NCBI RefSeq assembly: GCF_005886535.1 | Contig: NZ_PNDS01000046.1 | Coordinates: forward strand, 58,182-122,181 | DNA: 64,000 nucleotides | Origin: Pseudoalteromonas sp. S2755 | GTDB taxonomy: Bacteria > Pseudomonadota > Gammaproteobacteria > Enterobacterales > Alteromonadaceae | Reading direction: 5' to 3' | In this document: piece by piece, positions 53,536 through 62,615 of the stretch | How the letters are laid out: each line of letters begins with the position of its first letter | How positions within the stretch are numbered: the first letter of the stretch is position 1 | Program-made: the position numbers and the translations under genes | The notes under the pieces: generated by a model | The model's input: only the letters and a program-made list of their open reading frames with translations | The model's database searches: none | What the model was told of the DNA's origin: nothing

Positions 53536-53587
53536 GTCTTAAAGGACATGCTCTTGGGCCATCAATCGAGATGACCCAACCTGGCAG

Positions 53588-53773
53588 TTACAGCGTGTAA
53601 AACGACACAAAAAATACTGCAACAGATGCCAGTGCAAACATAGTGTACTCGGTGATAGTTTGTTTGCGTTTCTCATCATCAGTTTTAGGGGCTGTCGCTA
53701 TCATTAGCAGACTGGTGACAAACATTGCTAATGAATATAAACATAAAATTGATAAGGTAGCATCTGTAAACAT
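53588..53773 (-). CDS. Small two-helix membrane protein
   Basis: A 61-residue protein with two membrane helices (about 6-27 and 44-60) joined by a charged loop, KTDDEKRKQTITEY. No family recognised. A good ribosome site (GAGGCTTAT before the ATG) supports translation. It is flanked by unrelated genes on the plus strand and has about 145 bases upstream. Confidence 0.5.
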   Translation of the reverse strand: MFTDATLSILCLYSLAMFVTSLLMIATAPKTDDEKRKQTITEYTMFALASVAVFFVSFYTL

Positions 53774-53919
53774 ATAAGCCTCGACTTGGTTCCACTCATT
53801 TTAACTACGTGCATCATGGCCACACAGATCAACCTCAATACACGTTTATTTAAGTTGTATTCGCTCCGAATTACAGTAAATTATACTGTGTTTTTAGGGG
53901 TTTCTGAAAGGAGTAAAAG

Positions 53920-54717
53920 ATGCAAGTTGAGTATTTTGTGGTTGACGCATTTACGCGTAAACGTTTCGGTGGTAACAACGCTGCAATCGTTGAGGTTGAA
54001 AATTGGCTTAGCGACGCTCTAATGCAGCAGATAGCCATCGAAAATAACCTTTCCGAAACCGCCTTTTTGAAGTCGATTGGTAACAATCATTATGAGATCC
54101 GGTGGTTTTCTCCAATAACTGAAATTGACTTTTGTGGTCATGCAACGCTCGCCGCTGCGTATGTACTTTTCAATCACAAGAGAAAATCAGGTGAGATAAA
54201 ATTTCAAACCCAAGAAGTCGGGACACTCACTGTTAAGCAGGAGGCTGATGGTCGCATTGTGATGGAGTTTCCGAGCTTAGCCCCTGAGTTAGCTGAAGCG
54301 CCCGACGCACTGCTGGAAGGGCTTAACGTAACAACGACGCAGGTACTTAAAAATCGTCAAGCATACTTTGTGATTGTTGAGACTGAGCAGCAAGTTCGTA
54401 GTTGTGAGTACGACAGCGACAAACTGAAAATTCTTGCGCCTTTTGATGTTGTGGTGACAGCAAAAGGCGATGAAGTTGATTTTGTATCGCGCTACTTTTG
54501 GCCCGCCAATGGGGGAGATGAAGATCCGGTTACTGGTTCAATTCATGCTGGGTTAGCGCCGTACTGGGCTAAAATGCTAAACAAGCAGAAGCTTCTTGCA
54601 CATCAGGCTTCAAAGCGGGGCGGTGAGCTCTTTTGTGAAGTGACGGATACGAATGTCATCGTGTCTGGGTTTGGTGTACTTTACGCAAAAGGAATGTTTG
54701 AAGTTGATGACAAATAA
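53920..54717 (+). CDS. PhzF family protein
   Basis: A 265-residue PhzF-type isomerase/epimerase fold. VVDAFTRKRFGGNNAAIVEV is the N-terminal hallmark; NLSETAFL carries the catalytic Glu (about residue 46). DFCGHATLAAAYVLF and GDEDPVTGSIHAGLAPYW are the two other conserved blocks. In PhzF this fold isomerises a phenazine precursor; most relatives act on other small acids. AAAGGAG is 5 bases before the ATG. It overlaps the GNAT gene by 11 bases, suggesting a two-gene operon. Confidence 0.92.
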   Translation: MQVEYFVVDAFTRKRFGGNNAAIVEVENWLSDALMQQIAIENNLSETAFLKSIGNNHYEIRWFSPITEIDFCGHATLAAAYVLFNHKRKSGEIKFQTQEVGTLTVKQEADGRIVMEFPSLAPELAEAPDALLEGLNVTTTQVLKNRQAYFVIVETEQQVRSCEYDSDKLKILAPFDVVVTAKGDEVDFVSRYFWPANGGDEDPVTGSIHAGLAPYWAKMLNKQKLLAHQASKRGGELFCEVTDTNVIVSGFGVLYAKGMFEVDDK

Positions 54718-55144
54718 AATTCGCTTTATAAAGGCAAAAGACAGCGACTTTGACTACCTAGTGGCGCTGCGTAAAGCGACCATGGTGCCGCACTTAGAAA
54801 ATGCCGGACTGTTTTTGACTGAAGCTGAACATAAAGCCCGAGTATTATACGAATACTCAAGCTCATATCTGATACACGCGAACGAAAAGTGTGTTGGCTT
54901 GGCTAAGTTTAAGCAACGTGAATATGACTATTACCTCTTTCAGCTGCAAATAGAGCCCCAGCAACAAGGAAAGGGGCTCGGTGCGCAAGTCATTAAAAGC
55001 TTGATAGAAACCTACTCAACATTGCCTTGGGTATTGACGGTGCTCAAAGCGAATCCCGCGAAGCGTTTATACGAAAAGTTGGGATTTGTGCAGTTTGATG
55101 ACGATGCACATGAGTTTCATTTTAGGCGTGAACCTAATCCCTAA
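54707..55144 (+). CDS. GNAT N-acetyltransferase
   Basis: A 145-residue GNAT protein. The acetyl-CoA loop is [19 protein letters not shown] (Q-x-G-x-G). [20 protein letters not shown] opens it, and [15 protein letters not shown] closes it. The start is ATG 54707 inside the PhzF gene; a start at 54653 is less likely. Substrate unknown. Confidence 0.85.
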   Translation: MTNKIRFIKAKDSDFDYLVALRKATMVPHLENAGLFLTEAEHKARVLYEYSSSYLIHANEKCVGLAKFKQREYDYYLFQLQIEPQQQGKGLGAQVIKSLIETYSTLPWVLTVLKANPAKRLYEKLGFVQFDDDAHEFHFRREPNP

Positions 55145-55185
55145 ATTTAGTATTCTCTAGACAATTTAAATTTAAAAGAGTTGTT

Positions 55186-55644
55186 ATGGCAAAACAAATA
55201 TGGGTAGATGCGGATGCCTGTCCCGTGGTGATAAAAGAAATGCTCTTTCGCGCAGCTGTGCGCACTTCTACCACGGTTACGTTGGTTGCAAACCAATATC
55301 TAAAAACGCCCCCGTCTCCTTTTATTCAAAAGCTTCAAGTCCCAAAGGGATTTGATATTGCGGATAACGAAATCGTGAAGCGCGTTACTGAAGGTGATTT
55401 GGTTATTACCGGCGATATTCCACTGGCTGATGAAGTCATTGAGAAAAAGTGCACCGCACTCAACACGCGTGGTGAACTGCTGACGAAAGAAAACATAAAG
55501 TCTCGCTTAAATATTCGTGACTTTATGGACACGATGCGTGCCAGCGGCGTACAAACTCAAGGGCCACCGCCTTTGTCTCAAGCTGATAAGCAAAATTTCG
55601 CAAATCAATTGGATACTTGGATCACCAGAAACACAAAGGGATAG
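55186..55644 (+). CDS. YaiI/YqxD family (DUF188) protein
   Basis: A 152-residue PIN-like protein of DUF188. [20 protein letters not shown] is the family signature with acidic Dx[22 protein letters not shown] carries the second acidic cluster, and [20 protein letters not shown] the third. Members look like nucleases, but activity is not established. The coding end precedes the GFA gene start by two bases. Confidence 0.93.
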   Translation: MAKQIWVDADACPVVIKEMLFRAAVRTSTTVTLVANQYLKTPPSPFIQKLQVPKGFDIADNEIVKRVTEGDLVITGDIPLADEVIEKKCTALNTRGELLTKENIKSRLNIRDFMDTMRASGVQTQGPPPLSQADKQNFANQLDTWITRNTKG

Positions 55645-55646
55645 GT

Positions 55647-56084
55647 ATGGCTTATAAGGCAAGTTGTTTGTGTAAAGCGGTTCAAGTTGAGATCCGTGGG
55701 CCTATCAGCGATATCATTCATTGTCATTGCTCTTTGTGTCGTAAGTCTACAGGCACAGCTTATGCGACTAATGGCTTTGTGCTGTGGAGTGATTTTGTGA
55801 TTCTCAGTGGCGAAGAGGCACTAAACATCTTCGAATTTAAACCTGGAAGAAAGCGCCATTTTTGCAAATATTGTGCGAGTCCAATTTTTAGTTCGAATGA
55901 AAGCGATCCAAAGCGGGTGAGGTTAAGACTTGGCATTTTGGACTCGGATATCAAAGAGCGGCCAATATCACATAATTTTGTCTCTTCAAAAGCCAATTGG
56001 GACGACTTAGACACGCCGCTTCCTCGTTACGATGCATTTGAACCTAACCGCGATTTATCAACAACATCAGGAGGTAATTTGTGA
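55647..56084 (+). CDS. GFA family zinc protein
   Basis: A 145-residue glutathione-dependent formaldehyde-activating/CENP-V type protein. Zinc cysteines are plain: SCLCKAVQVE (Cys6, Cys8), IHCHCSLCRKSTGTAYATNG (three Cys), and FCKYCASPIFSS (two Cys). It binds zinc and likely glutathione adducts; the substrate is unknown. The start is ATG 55647 rather than the in-frame one at 55617. Its stop overlaps the ACT gene start (GTGA), so the two are coupled. Confidence 0.9.
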   Translation: MAYKASCLCKAVQVEIRGPISDIIHCHCSLCRKSTGTAYATNGFVLWSDFVILSGEEALNIFEFKPGRKRHFCKYCASPIFSSNESDPKRVRLRLGILDSDIKERPISHNFVSSKANWDDLDTPLPRYDAFEPNRDLSTTSGGNL

Positions 56085-56476
56085 CGGGTATTAGTGATTT
56101 ATGTCAATTATTAAAAGACATTTCGCCAGTGCTTGATGAAACACCTTATGTATTTTGTACCGTGCAAAAAAGCTTTGCTGAGTGCTTGATTTTCAATCCA
56201 ATTGCGACTTTTATGGAGCGCGAAGGGTTAACGCTGGTGGTCACCAAGCAAATGGCAGACGAGCACGAATTGGGTTACAGCTGCGTGATGAATAAAATTA
56301 CCTTGCAAGTGCATTCGAGCTTAGAAGCCGTGGGGTTAACTGCCGCATTTTCCAATGCGCTAAAAGATGTTGATATTAGCGCGAATGTAATTGCGGGCTT
56401 CTATCATGATCATATTTTTGTGCCTGTAAACGATGCTAAGCGGGCGGTACACGCGATACAAACGTTGGCAAATTGA
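56081..56476 (+). CDS. ACT domain-containing protein
   Basis: A 131-residue protein of COG3602 type with two ACT-like halves. YVFCTVQKSF opens the first, and LEAVGLTAAFSNALKDVDIS then ANVIAGFYHDHIFVP form the second, ending in AKRAVHAIQTLA. ACT folds bind small ligands such as amino acids and often control enzymes. It starts with GTG behind a perfect AGGAGG site (9 bases). It follows the GFA gene by overlap. Confidence 0.9.
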   Translation: MTGISDLCQLLKDISPVLDETPYVFCTVQKSFAECLIFNPIATFMEREGLTLVVTKQMADEHELGYSCVMNKITLQVHSSLEAVGLTAAFSNALKDVDISANVIAGFYHDHIFVPVNDAKRAVHAIQTLAN

Positions 56477-56507
56477 CACTGATAAATATTGAAGATTGTT
56501 AGGTAGC

Positions 56508-57056
56508 ATGAAAGTTTACTTTAAAAGAATGGCCTCCAAAGGTGTGTGCCCACCGAGAAAGCCGCTTAAGAAAATCCTTTGGTCTTGGGTTGGTGCAATG
56601 GTGGGGATCTTGTTGATTACGGTGATTTCTAACCTCGCTTTACCGTATGGTGTTGGCAGCGCATTGCTCATTGGCTCTTTTGGTGCAACTGCCGTTTTAC
56701 TCTATGGCGCTCCTATGGCAGAGTTCTCACAACCGAGGAATTTACTGGGCGGGCATTTCTTTTCGGCTTTACTCGGCGTGAGTATCTTTATTTTGCTTGG
56801 AGGAGAGAGTCTGTTTGCAGCACCGCTTGCGGTATCGCTTTCAATTGTCGTGATGCACTTTACTCGAACTTTACATCCACCCGGTGGCGCGACTGCGCTA
56901 ATTGCCATTATTGGTGGTGAGTCTGTTCATAACCTGGGATATATGTATGCATTTTATCCCGTGTTAGTGGGGGCTGTGCTGATGTTATTGGTCGCGCTGT
57001 CTGTAAACAATATGTCGCGTAACCCCAAGCGGCATTACCCCGTTTATTGGTTATGA
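56508..57056 (+). CDS. HPP family membrane protein
   Basis: About 182 residues with four to five membrane helices. RTLHPPGGATALIAIIGGE carries the HPP motif (His-Pro-Pro); SFGATAVLLYGAPMAEFSQP is the other signature. Members have been linked to nitrite transport in cyanobacteria and plants, but most are uncharacterised. The start is ATG 56508 behind TTAGGT; the upstream TTG is less likely. It has 31 bases after the ACT gene and may be in the same transcript. Confidence 0.9.
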   Translation: MKVYFKRMASKGVCPPRKPLKKILWSWVGAMVGILLITVISNLALPYGVGSALLIGSFGATAVLLYGAPMAEFSQPRNLLGGHFFSALLGVSIFILLGGESLFAAPLAVSLSIVVMHFTRTLHPPGGATALIAIIGGESVHNLGYMYAFYPVLVGAVLMLLVALSVNNMSRNPKRHYPVYWL

Positions 57057-57087
57057 CTATTTTATATAAAAATTTAAAAGGACAGGC

Positions 57088-57621
57088 ATGTCAAAAATTG
57101 AATTCGTCCCCTACCAATTAGTCCCAGCTAGCTTTAATCCATGGCGTGAAATATTTGTTGAAGTGGCAGAAGAAGTGATGGTGGCATTAGCACACCCTGA
57201 ACTTGAATTGCTACACTTTGGTTCAAGCTCTTTTAAGGTTGCTGGTAAAGGGATCATCGATATCTCTGTGTTATACAATCCCGGGCAATTAACACAAGCT
57301 GTTGAACATCTAAAAAATTTAGGCTTTAAAGACCAGCACAGCGATAATCCATTTCCTGATACTCGTCCGAGAAAAGACATCGCGGTGATGTATCAAGGTG
57401 AGTTGTTTCAAGTGCATGCTCATGCTATCGAAAAGGGGAGTGAAGAACATATAAAGCAAGAAAAATTTAAAGCTTATATGCTTAGTCACCCTGACGCTCG
57501 TGCGGAGTATGAAGCTCAGAAGCAGTTAGTAATAGCGCAAGGTATAGCCTCTCAAGATGAGTACGGAAAAGCTAAAGCACCATTTGTAAAGCGTACTTTA
57601 AAGGACATCCACTTTAATTAA
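57088..57621 (+). CDS. GrpB family protein
   Basis: A 177-residue protein of the GrpB/nucleotidyltransferase-like family. LLHFGSSSFKVAGKGIIDIS matches the usual HIGSTSV-type block with the DI metal residues. KDIAVMYQGELFQVHAHAIE is the second block. KFKAYMLSHPDARAEYEAQK is the third. The family is nucleotidyltransferase-related but without known activity. AAAAGGACAGGC precedes the ATG. It converges with the gluzincin gene. Confidence 0.88.
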   Translation: MSKIEFVPYQLVPASFNPWREIFVEVAEEVMVALAHPELELLHFGSSSFKVAGKGIIDISVLYNPGQLTQAVEHLKNLGFKDQHSDNPFPDTRPRKDIAVMYQGELFQVHAHAIEKGSEEHIKQEKFKAYMLSHPDARAEYEAQKQLVIAQGIASQDEYGKAKAPFVKRTLKDIHFN

Positions 57622-57649
57622 CTTATGTTCGCATAAATCAGATCTTTAT

Positions 57650-57694
57650 AGCTGTAAGTGTGAGGACAATGAATAAGACCTAACACTAACAGCT
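57650..57694. terminator. Imperfect terminator between convergent genes
   Basis: Stem AGCTGTAAGTGT against ACACTAACAGCT with one A-A mismatch and a long loop, followed by CTATTTTATTTGG. It separates the GrpB gene from the gluzincin gene. Confidence 0.45.
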
Positions 57695-57733
57695 CTATTT
57701 TATTTGGCTTTGCAGATTACCAATTAATTGTTT

Positions 57734-60148
57734 CTACAAATTGATTATTTTAACCAGCCTAATTGGCTCACCATCAACGTTAAACTCACCCGTGATCTCA
57801 AGTAATCCATCCTTTAGTCCCTGCAGCTTATCTACGTTAAAAGTTTTACTTTCATAAGGTGCAAAGGTGACGGGCAGTTGCCAAAGAGGCTCATCATTTT
57901 TGAATGAGTGGAATGGGGTAAAACCGACGTGTAATGTGCCACTCGATGCACCTGAATAGGGGCCGATTAGCGTGATGGATATATTGTCCTGAATAGTGAC
58001 TTCCATTTTTACTCCATCAAAAGACTTCTCTGGCGTTAGAAGAGATTTATGTTGTGTTAGCCCATTCCAACCAATCACTAAGTTTTGAAAGGTATGTTTT
58101 GGCAACAGAACACGGTGTTCACCTGAAGCTAGAGTTTTTTTGTAGTTACCGTAAATTAGCGAAATATCATGGGTACTGGGATTGTTGATGTAAAGATAGT
58201 GCATTCCATCAGAAAAATAGTCCTGGATGTTGATACCACTTAGCGTAAAGAGCGCATCGTCGCCAAGTGTTGATTGCCATTGCTGCATCAAGCGCTTGAG
58301 GGTTTTATTCTCAGTTTGAGTGACTGTCCTTGATTTCTGCTTGCTAAATATTTCGCGAAGTGGGGTCATACAGTCACTTAGCTGAGCGCTATATTCCACA
58401 CAAGTGTTAAAAGCTCTGCGAAGTAAAGGTGCATCGTTAAAGTGCCAAGGATTAGTGGTTTGTTCATTCGTGATCAAGTATTTATGTGCGGCAAAGTAGG
58501 GCGCTATTCTATGATTATTATTTCGACCAAGAAGACTGATTTTTTGCAAGCTAAGCGCTGAAATGTCGATTTGGTTCAACTGTAACCTAGCCAGTTGCTC
58601 ATGGTGTTGTGTTTTCATTTTAATAAGGATCGCATCGTTTTGCTTTGAAAGCGTGAGGGCAAGTTGATGATACTGCTTGATATCCATGCGTAATTGCGGC
58701 AGCAGTGCGATAGACTTTGCAGGAAACAATGCTTGATTGCTAGAAACTGTTAACTTTACTCCTTCTTTAAGGGTAAATTGCAGTAGGTTGTCATTACTAT
58801 AATCAACTTCTTCAACTTTAACGCGTCCAATACGCGCATCCGAGCTTTCGGCTGTTAACTCTGTGATTAACGCAACGCCAATTTCCCCGCGTTTAACTTG
58901 CTCTGGCTCAAAGTCGATTAGTGCTGCAACACTATTATCATCAAGTGAGTTGATTAGAGGTGTTTTATCCGGTGCGGGAAAATCCATCACCGCATGCATT
59001 GAAGAAAAGTTTGGATGAATATCGAGACGATTAAGTGTTTTGCTTTCGGTATTTCTGAGCCAATATGTGGCACCGTTTTGCTCCCAAGGCCCATCGACAA
59101 TATAAAAACTTGGCGTGGCAGAGCGCACAAACGCTGCAAACTGCTGTTCAAGCAGGGGCCAATTGGGGAAGGTCTGCTTTAAGAGTGCATTGGCAGTTGG
59201 CAAGGTGTCTTCAGAGTGAGGGTTTGCGTCCATTAATTTAGCAATAAAGCGTTTAAAATATTGATAGCGTTCAGGAGCGCTCAATAAGAAATGTACGATA
59301 AAAAAGTTGAGCCCGCGTTTGAGTGATGGATCATCATTGATTGCTTCGAAAGATGGCTGGCCATTTTGGTGATATTGCTGTAAACCCAAGTGCAGATAAT
59401 TCATTGGAGCTCGGTCGAAAACCATCACAGTTAACTGTTTTTTATTTGGATCATATACGTGGCTTGCGATGGCATCTGCCATCCCCTCAGTGATCCAATT
59501 GGGTGCCCAAGTTGAGTGACCGTTCAGTGCCATATGAAACGCATGCATGGTTTCATGGATCACGATATAGCGCTGGTGATGTTGGCGATGACTCGGAAAG
59601 TTATATCCTGCACGGTTATAAAACATGGTTTCGCCACCAGCCGTTTTATGTACGCCTCGCAAAAAACCGTCGTCCAGCATGGCTTCTTTTGTACGTTGGC
59701 GTGAACTGCCATAAACGACAGCAATTCTCTTTTTATCAATCGCTGCAGGCACCATACCAAACAATTCAACATAGTGAGGGTAAGACATTTCTAATAATTC
59801 TAAATAGAGTTTTACTTTGTCCTCAGGAAAGTCACTTTTTAGCGCAAAATGTTTACTCACCCACCAGTCATATCCCCGCGAGTTAGCTATTTTTCCATCG
59901 CTATAAGTCAGCGGAATTTGTTTACCAACATGTTGGATGTCAATGTGTCTCAACGTGCTGACTCGACCATTAACGCTTATTTCAGAGCGCATATCAGCGG
60001 GGCTAGGAATAGCGGCAATATCGCTTCGCGTAGCTTTACATCCGCTGAGTAAAACAAGTATTGCAATTAGAGGAGTAAATCCTAGCCGCGGCTTTTGCAT
60101 AGAGGGGATTCGCCGATAAAAGGTATGGAATAGATAAAATAAAGACAT
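57734..60148 (-). CDS. Large gluzincin-type zinc metallopeptidase lipoprotein
   Basis: 804 residues. The N-terminal segment ends in the lipobox LLSGC (Cys37), so it is exported and lipidated; an internal ATG at 60100 would give a compact signal peptide MQKPRLGFTPLIAILVLLSG. The peptidase site is IVIHETMHAFHM (His198, Glu199, His202), and WITEGMADAIASH gives Glu221 as third ligand. The remaining about 550 residues are beta-rich repeats with no recognised domain. It is a gluzincin of DUF1570-like type, acting at the outer membrane or surface. Substrate unknown. Divergent from the POT transporter gene, which suggests peptide use (inference). Confidence 0.78.
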   Translation of the reverse strand: MSLFYLFHTFYRRIPSMQKPRLGFTPLIAILVLLSGCKATRSDIAAIPSPADMRSEISVNGRVSTLRHIDIQHVGKQIPLTYSDGKIANSRGYDWWVSKHFALKSDFPEDKVKLYLELLEMSYPHYVELFGMVPAAIDKKRIAVVYGSSRQRTKEAMLDDGFLRGVHKTAGGETMFYNRAGYNFPSHRQHHQRYIVIHETMHAFHMALNGHSTWAPNWITEGMADAIASHVYDPNKKQLTVMVFDRAPMNYLHLGLQQYHQNGQPSFEAINDDPSLKRGLNFFIVHFLLSAPERYQYFKRFIAKLMDANPHSEDTLPTANALLKQTFPNWPLLEQQFAAFVRSATPSFYIVDGPWEQNGATYWLRNTESKTLNRLDIHPNFSSMHAVMDFPAPDKTPLINSLDDNSVAALIDFEPEQVKRGEIGVALITELTAESSDARIGRVKVEEVDYSNDNLLQFTLKEGVKLTVSSNQALFPAKSIALLPQLRMDIKQYHQLALTLSKQNDAILIKMKTQHHEQLARLQLNQIDISALSLQKISLLGRNNNHRIAPYFAAHKYLITNEQTTNPWHFNDAPLLRRAFNTCVEYSAQLSDCMTPLREIFSKQKSRTVTQTENKTLKRLMQQWQSTLGDDALFTLSGINIQDYFSDGMHYLYINNPSTHDISLIYGNYKKTLASGEHRVLLPKHTFQNLVIGWNGLTQHKSLLTPEKSFDGVKMEVTIQDNISITLIGPYSGASSGTLHVGFTPFHSFKNDEPLWQLPVTFAPYESKTFNVDKLQGLKDGLLEITGEFNVDGEPIRLVKIINL

Positions 60149-60222
60149 GGTACTTTTCTCTCGTTTTTATTTGTGTATATTGTATGCAATATAAAATAAC
60201 AAAGATAACAGGTATTGTCATT

Positions 60223-61968
60223 ATGCAAAATCAGCAGCAGTGGTGTGAACCAGATCTTAATGAGGCAAAGCGGTCAACGTCGCCGTCTGGGTTTGGTCGA
60301 ACTTTTTACATTGCAAATATCATGGAAATATTTGAACGACTCGCTTGGTATGGCTTTTTCGCCGTGTCATCAATTTATATGACAACACCAAAGTCGCAAG
60401 GCGGTATTGGTTTTACTGATATAGAGCGTGGCGCAGTACAGGGGATTATTCCCTTCTTTTTATATCTTTTGCCTGTTGTAACTGGTGCGTTAGGAGATCG
60501 TGTCGGGTATAAAAAGATGTTCTTTTTTGCATTTTTGGTCATGACGCCAAGTTATTACTTATTGGGACAGGCTCAGAGTTTTTGGCCGTTTTTTGCTGCG
60601 CTGAGCTTTGTTGCGCTGGGTGCCGCTTGCTTTAAACCTGTGGTCGTTGGCACCGTCAGCCACAGTACAAACGATGGTAATCGTGGTCTTGGATTTGGGA
60701 TCTTTTATACCATGGTGAATATTGGTGGCTTTTTAGGCCCATTGGTCGCGGGATATATGCGCGCCATTAGTTGGGATGCAGTATTTATGATGTCGGCGAT
60801 TTGGATTGCCATAAACTTTATTCCCTTGATGTTATTTTACAAAGACCCCCAAACATTACCTAAAACTAAGCAATCTCTTACTCAAGTATTAAAAACCGCG
60901 CAGTCGGTGCTGGGTAATACACGTTTAGCACTTACGCTGTTTGTCTCACTGGCAATATTGATGTCGGCAGGCGTTGGGTTTGCTAACTACAATCAAGCGT
61001 TTACTTGGATTGCAATATGGTTAGTAGCTAACTGGGTGTGGGACAGAGTACTCATAAATCGAGCGTCGACTAAAGCATGGTGGCAACAACCGATGAAGGT
61101 GAGTAACCTGCCGTTTGCGTTATATTTGCTGATCCTTGCAGGCTTTTGGACAGTTTATAATCAGCTGTTTTATACTTTACCTGTGTATATCCGTGATTAT
61201 GCAGATACCCGAGATATATTGGCGTGGTTTGGCGATTCTAGCGTCGCGTTTTTAGCGCATGTTGATATTGATAAGTTAACTGCTGCTATTTTTACGCTGT
61301 TCAATGAGCTTAAGGAAAGTGGCGCGGTATCCATTGAAACCATTAGGCTGGAATGGGTTCACCTCAAAGTGAATGTCCCCCATGAGCAAATACAGTTGAT
61401 ACTACAAACGCTAAATGCGCTTCATGATAATGGACAGGCTCTTTCACAGCACCAAGCGCAAGCCCTTGCTAAGCAACTCGTACAATATCGTCAAATCAAT
61501 CCTGAGTATCTCATCAACTTAGACTTTGCAGCGATCGTGGTCGCACAAATTTTGGTGAGCTTTCTCTGTCAGCGATTTAGACCATTTTATGTGTTAGTCA
61601 CAGGCTTACTGGTGATGGCGGTTGCGTTTATCGCATTACTTAGCGATAGCGACTGGTTAAGCGGTCAGCTCATTGTCACTGTCATATTGCTTATCGCGCT
61701 TGGTGAAATGCTTGCCTCTCCTAAAAGCCAAGAGTATGTCGCGAGTATCGCGCCTCAATCTCAAGCTGCGTTGTATATGGGGTACTACTTTGTTTCTATG
61801 GCGTTGGGCTTCTTATTTGCTGGATTTTTATCTGGTTGGAGCTATAAAGTGTTGGTGCAAGAAATGGCGGCACCAGAGTTAATGTGGGGGCTATTTGCCG
61901 CTATCGCATTTATAACCGCCATTGCATTATTCTGGTTTAACAAAGTGATAATAGACAGAAAAACATAG
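60223..61968 (+). CDS. POT family peptide transporter
   Basis: A 581-residue proton-coupled oligopeptide transporter (PTR2). NIMEIFERLAWYGFFAV carries the E-x2-E-R-x3-Y-G motif that couples to protons. GDRVGYKKMFFFAFLVMTPS and GLGFGIFYTMVNIGGFLGP are further signatures. It has about 12-14 helices. It is about 80-100 residues longer than DtpA (500) because of a helical insertion at about residues 330-425 (DIDKLTAAIFTLFNELKES). The start is ATG 60223. It is divergent from a gluzincin gene, which could supply peptides for uptake. Confidence 0.88.
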   Translation: MQNQQQWCEPDLNEAKRSTSPSGFGRTFYIANIMEIFERLAWYGFFAVSSIYMTTPKSQGGIGFTDIERGAVQGIIPFFLYLLPVVTGALGDRVGYKKMFFFAFLVMTPSYYLLGQAQSFWPFFAALSFVALGAACFKPVVVGTVSHSTNDGNRGLGFGIFYTMVNIGGFLGPLVAGYMRAISWDAVFMMSAIWIAINFIPLMLFYKDPQTLPKTKQSLTQVLKTAQSVLGNTRLALTLFVSLAILMSAGVGFANYNQAFTWIAIWLVANWVWDRVLINRASTKAWWQQPMKVSNLPFALYLLILAGFWTVYNQLFYTLPVYIRDYADTRDILAWFGDSSVAFLAHVDIDKLTAAIFTLFNELKESGAVSIETIRLEWVHLKVNVPHEQIQLILQTLNALHDNGQALSQHQAQALAKQLVQYRQINPEYLINLDFAAIVVAQILVSFLCQRFRPFYVLVTGLLVMAVAFIALLSDSDWLSGQLIVTVILLIALGEMLASPKSQEYVASIAPQSQAALYMGYYFVSMALGFLFAGFLSGWSYKVLVQEMAAPELMWGLFAAIAFITAIALFWFNKVIIDRKT

Positions 61969-61969
61969 C

Positions 61970-62405
61970 TTTATTGAAATGGGAACGGTTATTGGTCGCG
62001 ATCGGTTTGTTTGCAAGCCCTTCACTTGGGAGCACTGGCGGCCATTGTGACAACAACCTCCTAACTCATGAGCGTAAAGCTGGTGCTACTCAGCGTACCA
62101 GTTTCACAAAAGCGGTAAAAGCGGGCGTGAATATGGTGTTTGGCTCTGACGCTGGCGTTTATTCTCACGGCGAAAATGGCAAGCAGTTTAACCATATGGT
62201 GAAATTTGGTATGGCTGAGCTACGGGCTTTGCAGAACGCTGCTATTAACTCCGCGACGTTACTGAAACAAAATACACAACTAGGCTCGCTTGAGGCGGGG
62301 AAACTTGCTGATATTACTGCGGTTAAAGGCAATCCACTTAAAGACATTAGCATGATGGAAAAAGTCACTTTTGTTATGAAAGATGGCAAAGTAGAGAAGC
62401 AATAA
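61970..62405 (+). pseudogene. Amidohydrolase remnant
   Basis: A decayed metal-dependent amidohydrolase (imidazolonepropionase-like). The last about 100 codons are well kept: SFTKAVKAGVNMVFGSDAGV, MAELRALQNAAINSATLLK, then LGSLEAGKLADITAVKGNPL and FVMKDGKVEKQ. Before them only scraps remain: FIEMGTVIG in one frame, GLFASPSLGSTGGHC in the next. So the N-terminal two thirds are gone, an internal deletion joins TGGHCDNN to HERKAG, and a frameshift lies near 62000. It begins right after the POT stop, so a deletion junction may lie there. An open frame of 143 codons starts at 61974 but is not a working enzyme. Confidence 0.8.
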
Positions 62406-62533
62406 CCAAATGCTCAGCAGCTAATGCTTTTTAACAGCTACGCCCTCGAACTTTGAGCAACTGGCGATAAATTTTGGCATTATCCGCTGACAAACAAGCT
62501 AAAAAGGCGCACAATAGCAAGTGTTGCCAAACA

Positions 62534-62562
62534 AGGTATTTCATGATGGATTTGAAATACCT
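62534..62562 (+). promoter_or_regulatory. Hairpin upstream of ndh
   Basis: A perfect 10-bp stem AGGTATTTCA/TGAAATACCT with a 9-base loop, 53 bases before the ndh start. It could be a terminator remnant for the pseudogene, a leader stem, or a regulator dyad. Confidence 0.4.
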
Positions 62563-62615
62563 AAGTGCTTTTCTAAGACCCTAGAGTACTTAAGTATTAT
62601 ACTTTTAAGGGCAAC

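Noticed and set aside
61974..62405. An intact 143-residue secreted protein
   Set aside because: Its first 28 residues look like a signal peptide but are out-of-frame and fused amidohydrolase remnants; the body is the truncated C-terminus of that enzyme.
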